A DNA stretch of 10,030 bases from Planctomycetaceae bacterium (GTDB lineage: Bacteria > Planctomycetota > Planctomycetia > Pirellulales > Thermoguttaceae). The notes below the pieces were generated by a model. It had not been told where the DNA came from and did no database searches. It saw only the letters and a program-made list of their open reading frames with translations. A program made the position numbers and the translations under genes. The first letter of the stretch is position 1; every line of letters begins with the position of its first letter. Positions 5,988 to 10,030 of the stretch are shown in pieces. The stretch is taken from contig JAITST010000006.1 of the NCBI GenBank assembly GCA_031287585.1, forward strand, positions 1 through 10,030. Direction: 5' to 3'.

Positions 5988-7019
5988 ATGAAAATAATAA
6001 TCCTACTTCTATCACTCGTCATTACAGCGTCCACCGCCCAAGCCGGCGATTCACTTTATGAGCGTATCAGTGCGGAGTATCGCGGTCAATCGCAAGGAGT
6101 GTTATCGTTAAGCAGTAATCAAAGTCTGACACCACACATGCTCGCGCAGCAACCGACGGTTCTACAACAGCAGCCGTTACAAACTCCGTCCGTTCTTTCG
6201 TCACCAACCACCGCTGAACCGTATGGCGTCCAACTAGCAAACGGCAACAAAACAACCAGCGGAACGAGCGGTGAACATTTTTGTAATCCGCTCAAACGCG
6301 AATGGTCTCGCATCTGCCAAGACTACCGAAACTTATACTCGCGTGACCCGATGTTAAACTTCGCCGTCGCACTCGGTGTCGGCGGCGTGTTCGCGAACAC
6401 TTCAATCGACCAAGGGTTCCGCGATTGGTACCAAGACGATGTTCGTTCGTCGGGACTTGATAATCTGTCGCCGTTCTTCAAAACGTTTGGTGAAGGAGCG
6501 ATATTCATACCGGTATTTGTTATCGGCGATATTGTATATCGTTACGGTCAGGAGTTCGACATTTTCGCAAACAGCACTTGTGTCGCGGGCGAATTTTTCT
6601 CGCGAACAACACGTACATACTTGGTAGGTGCGCCAACGTTGTTAGTGGGGCAGTTCGTACTAGGCGGTGCCAGACCGAACGACCACAGCAGCGACGACTC
6701 ACACTGGACACCGTTCAACGCTTGTCACGGAATTTCCGGTCACTCGTTCATGGGAGCGGCACCGTTCATAGTTGCAGCCCAAATGAGTAACCGATGGTGG
6801 CTCAAAGTATTGTTCTACGCACTTTCCGCTTTCCCCGCGTGGACAAGAATAAACGACGATGCTCACTACCTATCGCAAGGTTTACTGGGTTGGTACCTGT
6901 CGTATCTATCGGTAAGAGCGGTAAGCAAAACAGACGGAGTACGCTTGCCAAAAGGAATGACAATCTTCCCGATAACAAGCAACAACTCGGTAGGACTGGG
7001 AGTGCTGTGGAAGAGGTAA
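5988..7019 (+). CDS. Exported PAP2-family protein with altered catalytic motifs
   Basis: A PAP2 (type 2 phosphatidic acid phosphatase) superfamily protein; relatives remove phosphate from lipids such as phosphatidate or undecaprenyl diphosphate at the outer face of the membrane. From the ATG at 5988 it has 343 residues and starts with a signal peptide (about 1-19, ending Ala-Gln-Ala). A Gln/Ser/Pro-rich low-complexity stretch follows (about 40-85), then a domain with several hydrophobic segments. The motifs are GGARP (226-230), CHGISGHSF with His252 (usual PSGH), and TRINDDAHYLSQ with Arg287 and His293. Two usual residues differ: the Lys of motif 1 is Gln222 and the Asp of motif 3 is Gln297. 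The frame also offers a TTG at 5961, but the ATG gives a clean signal peptide. Its end overlaps folK by 13 bp. Confidence 0.82.
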   Translation: MKIIILLLSLVITASTAQAGDSLYERISAEYRGQSQGVLSLSSNQSLTPHMLAQQPTVLQQQPLQTPSVLSSPTTAEPYGVQLANGNKTTSGTSGEHFCNPLKREWSRICQDYRNLYSRDPMLNFAVALGVGGVFANTSIDQGFRDWYQDDVRSSGLDNLSPFFKTFGEGAIFIPVFVIGDIVYRYGQEFDIFANSTCVAGEFFSRTTRTYLVGAPTLLVGQFVLGGARPNDHSSDDSHWTPFNACHGISGHSFMGAAPFIVAAQMSNRWWLKVLFYALSAFPAWTRINDDAHYLSQGLLGWYLSYLSVRAVSKTDGVRLPKGMTIFPITSNNSVGLGVLWKR

Positions 7020-7486
7020 AAGTTCTGGTCGCACTCGGCGCGAATCTTGGTGAACGTGAATTGACGTTACGTTCGGCGTGGGAATGTTTGTCGAAAAACG
7101 AAAACATAAAAACGATAAAGTTAAGTAAACTCTACGAAACCGAACCAGTAGGCGGACCGCCGAATCAACCGATGTTTCTAAACGCCGCTGGTCTGTTAGA
7201 AACAACTCTCACACCGGAAGAATTACTAGCCGCGTTACAGGAAGTAGAAAACAAACACGGCAGAGAAAGAAAAATACACTGGGCAGCCAGAACGCTGGAC
7301 TTGGACATAATACTCTACGAAAACCAAATCGTAAACGAACCAAACTTAACAATCCCGCACCCACGTCTAACAGAACGCAAGTTTGTACTGATACCGGCAA
7401 ATGAAATCGCGGCTGATATGATTGTACCGACTATTGGGAAAACGATTGGCGAAATTTATAATGAATACGTCAATCCGTTGGACTGA
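7007..7486 (+). CDS. folK: 2-amino-4-hydroxy-6-hydroxymethyldihydropteridine pyrophosphokinase (HPPK)
   Basis: Transfers pyrophosphate from ATP to 6-hydroxymethyl-dihydropterin in cytoplasmic folate synthesis. The 159 residues cover the full family: VLVALGANLGER (residues 6-17), ETEPVGGPPNQPMFLNAA for pterin binding, the magnesium-binding Asp98 and Asp100 in RTLDLDIILY, and IPHPRLTERKFVLIP. In the usual RWGPR stretch before the Asp pair this protein reads IHWAAR. I chose the GTG at 7007, which gives the normal length and lies 13 bp inside the end of the PAP2 gene, with GGGAG upstream. The frame is open as far as an ATG at 6794, but that extension runs through the PAP2 gene and has no HPPK similarity. 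The overlap suggests translational coupling. No other folate gene is in the window. Confidence 0.95.
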   Translation: MEEVKVLVALGANLGERELTLRSAWECLSKNENIKTIKLSKLYETEPVGGPPNQPMFLNAAGLLETTLTPEELLAALQEVENKHGRERKIHWAARTLDLDIILYENQIVNEPNLTIPHPRLTERKFVLIPANEIAADMIVPTIGKTIGEIYNEYVNPLD

Positions 7487-7527
7487 CGTATGTATCTATC
7501 AGAGAATAACTCGTCCAGATTTTTTCG

Positions 7528-7568
7528 TCTGAACACGATTGAAAATTGTTTGTGTCGCGATGTAATCG
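7528..7568 (-). repeat. Palindromic intergenic repeat, copy 2, block B
   Basis: Minus-strand counterpart of 2754-2794, including the identical 15-mer ACACAAACAATTTTC, followed by AATCGTGTTC. It lies 41 bp after the folK stop. A run of six T with a short CAGA/TCTG stem nearby (about 7516-7531) might help folK transcripts end, but the stem is weak. Confidence 0.55.
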
Positions 7569-7638
7569 TAACTCAAAATGTTGATTATGGAACATCAAAC
7601 GTATCGGGTGACGCTTGTCGTCAAGAAACAACGCAACC

Positions 7639-7749
7639 CCTTACCCCGTAAGGGGTTAAATATGGATAACCCCTACGGGGTAAGGATTCTTTGTCAGCAT
7701 CTATTAAGTGACAGTGTAAGTAACGCAATTTTCAAACGTTACTTGTATA
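7639..7749 (-). repeat. Palindromic intergenic repeat, copy 2, block A
   Basis: Inverted copy of 2628-2746. Its core is a long palindrome: CCTTACCCCGTAAGGGGTTA (7639-7658), 8-nt loop, TAACCCCTACGGGGTAAGG (7667-7685), pairing throughout except for one bulged base. Each arm is itself nearly palindromic (CCCC..GGGG), so either two small hairpins or one long one can form. Outside it, AGAATCC-TTTGTCAGCATCTA-type sequence (here read on the plus strand as GGATTCTTTGTCAGCATCTA) matches copy 1 closely. Confidence 0.75.
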
Positions 7750-7839
7750 ACGATAGGCAGAAAACTCCGTCGTCTATTGCAATGTAAAGAGCGTTTTATT
7801 GTTTTACGGTGACGTATCGCTTTCGATAACCCGAACGTA

Positions 7840-7861
7840 GAGACGCGAAGCATCGCGTCTC
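7840..7861. repeat. Perfect 9-bp hairpin between convergent genes
   Basis: GAGACGCGA (7840-7848) and TCGCGTCTC (7853-7861) form an uninterrupted stem with the loop AGCA. It lies 21 bp past the stop of the HzsA-like/SUMF1 gene, so it could be that gene's terminator, though no T-run follows on either strand. The sequence type (GTAGAGACGCGA...) resembles dispersed hairpin repeats I know from other bacterial genomes. The remaining parts of the 7487-7882 spacer show no supported gene. Confidence 0.5.
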
Positions 7862-7882
7862 CTGCAACGAACGAATGACGTT

Positions 7883-10030
7883 TTACTCTTCGCAAACCAG
7901 TCTAAAACCTACGTTGAATACTGTTTGCCAAGGTTCGTATGGTCTTCTTATACCGCTTCTTGACCACTTTGGTCTGTCTCGCCATGAGCCGCCTTTTACT
8001 ACCTTTCGTTCGTCATTCGGTGCGTAGTTGGACGCTGTCCATTCCGCAACGTTACCCTGCATATCGTACAAGCCCCATTGGTTTGGCTGGTATGCCTTCA
8101 CCTCGCTTGCTATCATACTTCCGTCGTCAACTCCCTCCGCTCTCGGTATGAACGCCTCTTCCTTCGGCGGGTTGTTGATTGGCTGCGGGTTTACTCCTCT
8201 TACCACAAACTTTGTCGTTTGCATATCAGAGAGATTTTCAAACTTACCGAAATCGGCAGTCAGGTCTCCGTACCACATCGGAGTCGCGGTTCCGGCACGG
8301 CATGCCCACTCCCATTCTGTTTCCGTAGGCAAACGGAACTTCTTTCCCGTCTTATCGCTCAACCACTTGCAGAACTCGTTCGCGCGATTCCAGTTTACAC
8401 GAATTACCGGCTGTTCCGGTTTGTTCGCCGGATAACCCGGATGCGTGTGGTCTTTACTCCACTGGTCAATGTAACGGCTGTCGTGCTGCGAATCAAACTG
8501 GTTGTACAATTTATTCGTCACTTCTGTTGTCATCATCCAAAACGGTTTATTCACTTCTATCGCCGTTCGCGGCAACTCGTCCGCAAAACCGCCGTCGTCA
8601 CCTTTGACAAACTTACCCGACGGTATCCACGCGAGTTCAAACGAAACGTTGTCATTCACTTTCACCGTTTGATTCTCTTTCGTCTGCAAACTTTTTGCGG
8701 TTTGCAAATCAAAAGGCCAGTTCGGTATCGTCGGCGCGGAATAATCCAGTTTTACCTTTTCAGGTTTGATAAACTCAATGTTTTCCGGCAACTCAATACC
8801 TTCATACGGTTTAACTTCCGGGTCGAAAGCAATGTCCGCGTACAACGACCGCAACTCCGCCGCACGCGCCGCGACACCGGAGATATGATTACGGTTCATC
8901 TTATTCGCAATTTCAATCCAAGTTCCATAATACGGAACGTTGAGGTCAGCCCATGCGTACAACTTACGCATCGAATCGTTATCGACAACAACGCCGTAAT
9001 GCCCTTTTTCAAGCATCTGGAACAACTCGCTCGACGACGTGTGGAACTCCATCGGCTTGAGCAAGTGATAATCGCCTTCCGGTCCCGGTCGCCGAACGTA
9101 TGGATGTAATGCGTGATACGACTTCGAGAAACCGCGATGTCCCGCCGACTTGTCCGCGAAATTCGGGCGGTCTTGTTTACCTTCCGAACCATCGTGACAA
9201 CCAACGCAATACTTGTCAAGCACCGGTTGCACTTCGTACTTGAACGAGAACGGGCGTTCCTTTCCCAGGAACGGCGTTATCGGTGTCGGTGCTTTGCCGC
9301 GCGCGATAGTCATCGAACTCGGTGTCACGCTGTTTTGCGATTCGTGACAACCGACGCACGATTGGTTTTCGCCGGGCATTCCGACAAACCACGTCCGCAT
9401 AAGTTGCACCGCCCGCCCTTTGTCGTCGAGCGGCTGAATCGCAACAGGCATATTCGGCGGAACAACAAACGACGCGCTGCCGTCTTCGTAAACCGGCACT
9501 TCACCCATTATCCGGCGAGCGTCCCAACAACTTTCCATTCCGAAATAGTCATGCGAACCAATACCGCGATAACCGTAATTATATGTGAACACGCGGAACT
9601 TTTTCACCGTTCCCCGCGGCAAATCTTTCAATCCGTCACCGACGTAAACGTTCGTCACGAAAACATTCGACTGCTTTGAATCGCGGTCAACACGGTTCGG
9701 TTGCGTTTGCGGCTGCGGACGTTTGATGATAGGTGTCGGCTCGAAAAGTCCGTAACCTTGTTCTTCACGAATCTTTACCATATTGTCGAACGTGTCAACG
9801 AGATACAACGCCCAGGGTGAGTTCGGTGTCAATTTAACCGACGCGATAAAATAGTTTTCGTCGAGCGGCGCGGGGAAGAGAAACTTAGGCCACGAATCAT
9901 CAACGAGTTGGTCAACGATAATCGGTTCGACTTTCTGTCCGTAACCCGGTATCCGCTGAATCACGCCGTCCGCTTCCGCACGTCCTTTCGTTATGTCGAA
10001 CAGAACGAGTTCACCCGCCCGCGACGTGCC
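7883..10030 (-). CDS. HzsA-like di-haem cytochrome fused to a SUMF1 (FGE-like) domain, 5' end outside window
   Basis: The visible 715 residues are the C-terminal part of a larger protein; the frame is open to the right edge, so the start lies outside. Residues 1 to about 330 resemble the hydrazine synthase alpha-subunit-like (HzsA-related) proteins of planctomycetes: APLDENYFIASVK, WALYLVDTFDN, FEPTPIIKRP, the FRVFTYNYGYRGIG segment, EDGSASFVVP and QLMRTWFVGMPGE. Two CVGCH haem c sites follow (Cys at about residues 225 and 275), implying export and covalent haem. From about residue 460 comes a SUMF1/FGE-sulfatase domain: AWIPSGKFVKGDD, FWMMTTEVTN, PVIRVNWNRANEFCKWLS, FRLPTETEWEWACRAG, WGLYDMQGNVAEWT, VKGGSWRD and NVGFRL at the C-terminus. 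The two catalytic cysteines of true FGE are absent, so this domain is probably a binding module. The fusion does not imply anammox; substrate and role are unknown. Confidence 0.88.
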   Translation of the reverse strand, partial: GTSRAGELVLFDITKGRAEADGVIQRIPGYGQKVEPIIVDQLVDDSWPKFLFPAPLDENYFIASVKLTPNSPWALYLVDTFDNMVKIREEQGYGLFEPTPIIKRPQPQTQPNRVDRDSKQSNVFVTNVYVGDGLKDLPRGTVKKFRVFTYNYGYRGIGSHDYFGMESCWDARRIMGEVPVYEDGSASFVVPPNMPVAIQPLDDKGRAVQLMRTWFVGMPGENQSCVGCHESQNSVTPSSMTIARGKAPTPITPFLGKERPFSFKYEVQPVLDKYCVGCHDGSEGKQDRPNFADKSAGHRGFSKSYHALHPYVRRPGPEGDYHLLKPMEFHTSSSELFQMLEKGHYGVVVDNDSMRKLYAWADLNVPYYGTWIEIANKMNRNHISGVAARAAELRSLYADIAFDPEVKPYEGIELPENIEFIKPEKVKLDYSAPTIPNWPFDLQTAKSLQTKENQTVKVNDNVSFELAWIPSGKFVKGDDGGFADELPRTAIEVNKPFWMMTTEVTNKLYNQFDSQHDSRYIDQWSKDHTHPGYPANKPEQPVIRVNWNRANEFCKWLSDKTGKKFRLPTETEWEWACRAGTATPMWYGDLTADFGKFENLSDMQTTKFVVRGVNPQPINNPPKEEAFIPRAEGVDDGSMIASEVKAYQPNQWGLYDMQGNVAEWTASNYAPNDERKVVKGGSWRDRPKWSRSGIRRPYEPWQTVFNVGFRLVCEE

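Noticed and set aside
6794..7006. N-terminal extension of folK back to the ATG at 6794
   Set aside because: It lies in another frame of the PAP2 gene's conserved motif 3 region, and HPPK similarity begins only after 7007.
7578..7787. Plus-strand 69-codon open frame after folK
   Set aside because: Its similarity to anything else here comes only from repeat block A, and there is no ribosome binding site or domain.
8078..9109. Long plus-strand open frame (343 codons) opposite the HzsA-like/SUMF1 gene
   Set aside because: Arg/Phe/Val-rich composition typical of an antisense shadow; the opposite strand encodes clear conserved domains over the same bases.
7883..10030. Hydrazine synthase subunit implying anammox metabolism
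   Set aside because: Only HzsA-like features with a SUMF1 fusion are seen; the other hydrazine synthase subunits are absent from the window and such fusions occur in non-anammox planctomycetes.

Overview
The window looks like chromosomal DNA from a member of the Planctomycetota, possibly from the Pirellulales side. This is an inference from gene content. The strongest marker is the partial gene at the right edge, where an HzsA-like di-haem c-type cytochrome region is fused to a SUMF1 (formylglycine-generating-enzyme-like) domain, an arrangement I associate with planctomycetes. A short UbiA-type protein and a divergent exported PAP2 protein fit the same picture. Several genes lack a recognisable Shine-Dalgarno sequence. 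No tRNA, rRNA, CRISPR array, transposase or phage gene is visible.

Layout, left to right. Positions 1-141 hold no gene. A minus-strand pair follows: crcB/fluC (fluoride channel, 828-1214) then an RluA-family pseudouridine synthase (142-813), only 14 bp apart and probably one operon. A 324-bp divergent spacer carries promoter candidates for both directions and a possible structured leader. It leads into a plus-strand response regulator with an HD-GYP (cyclic-di-GMP phosphodiesterase) output domain (1539-2606). A convergent spacer (2607-2884) holds a palindromic repeat. Next come three minus-strand units: a bacterial-type glutaminyl cyclotransferase (2885-3709), the stub of a RelE/ParE-like toxin (3699-3761) and its likely antitoxin (3758-4120). 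A UbiA-type membrane prenyltransferase (4228-4977) is also on the minus strand. A divergent spacer separates it from a plus-strand run of surE (5126-5893), an exported PAP2-family protein (5988-7019) and folK (7007-7486). A second convergent spacer (7487-7882) holds an inverted copy of the same palindromic repeat and a separate perfect hairpin. The HzsA-like/SUMF1 gene (minus strand) runs from 7883 off the right edge.

Most genes are housekeeping: rRNA/tRNA modification, fluoride resistance, nucleotide phosphatase, folate synthesis and membrane lipid chemistry. The accessory interest lies elsewhere: a decayed toxin-antitoxin operon whose toxin is cut off where the next gene begins; a two-block palindromic repeat in inverted copies, each in a convergent gene junction; a 20-bp intergenic motif seen four times; and enzyme-like proteins missing expected catalytic residues (PAP2, SUMF1) or apparently a membrane segment (UbiA). 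I do not see a clear new multi-gene system.
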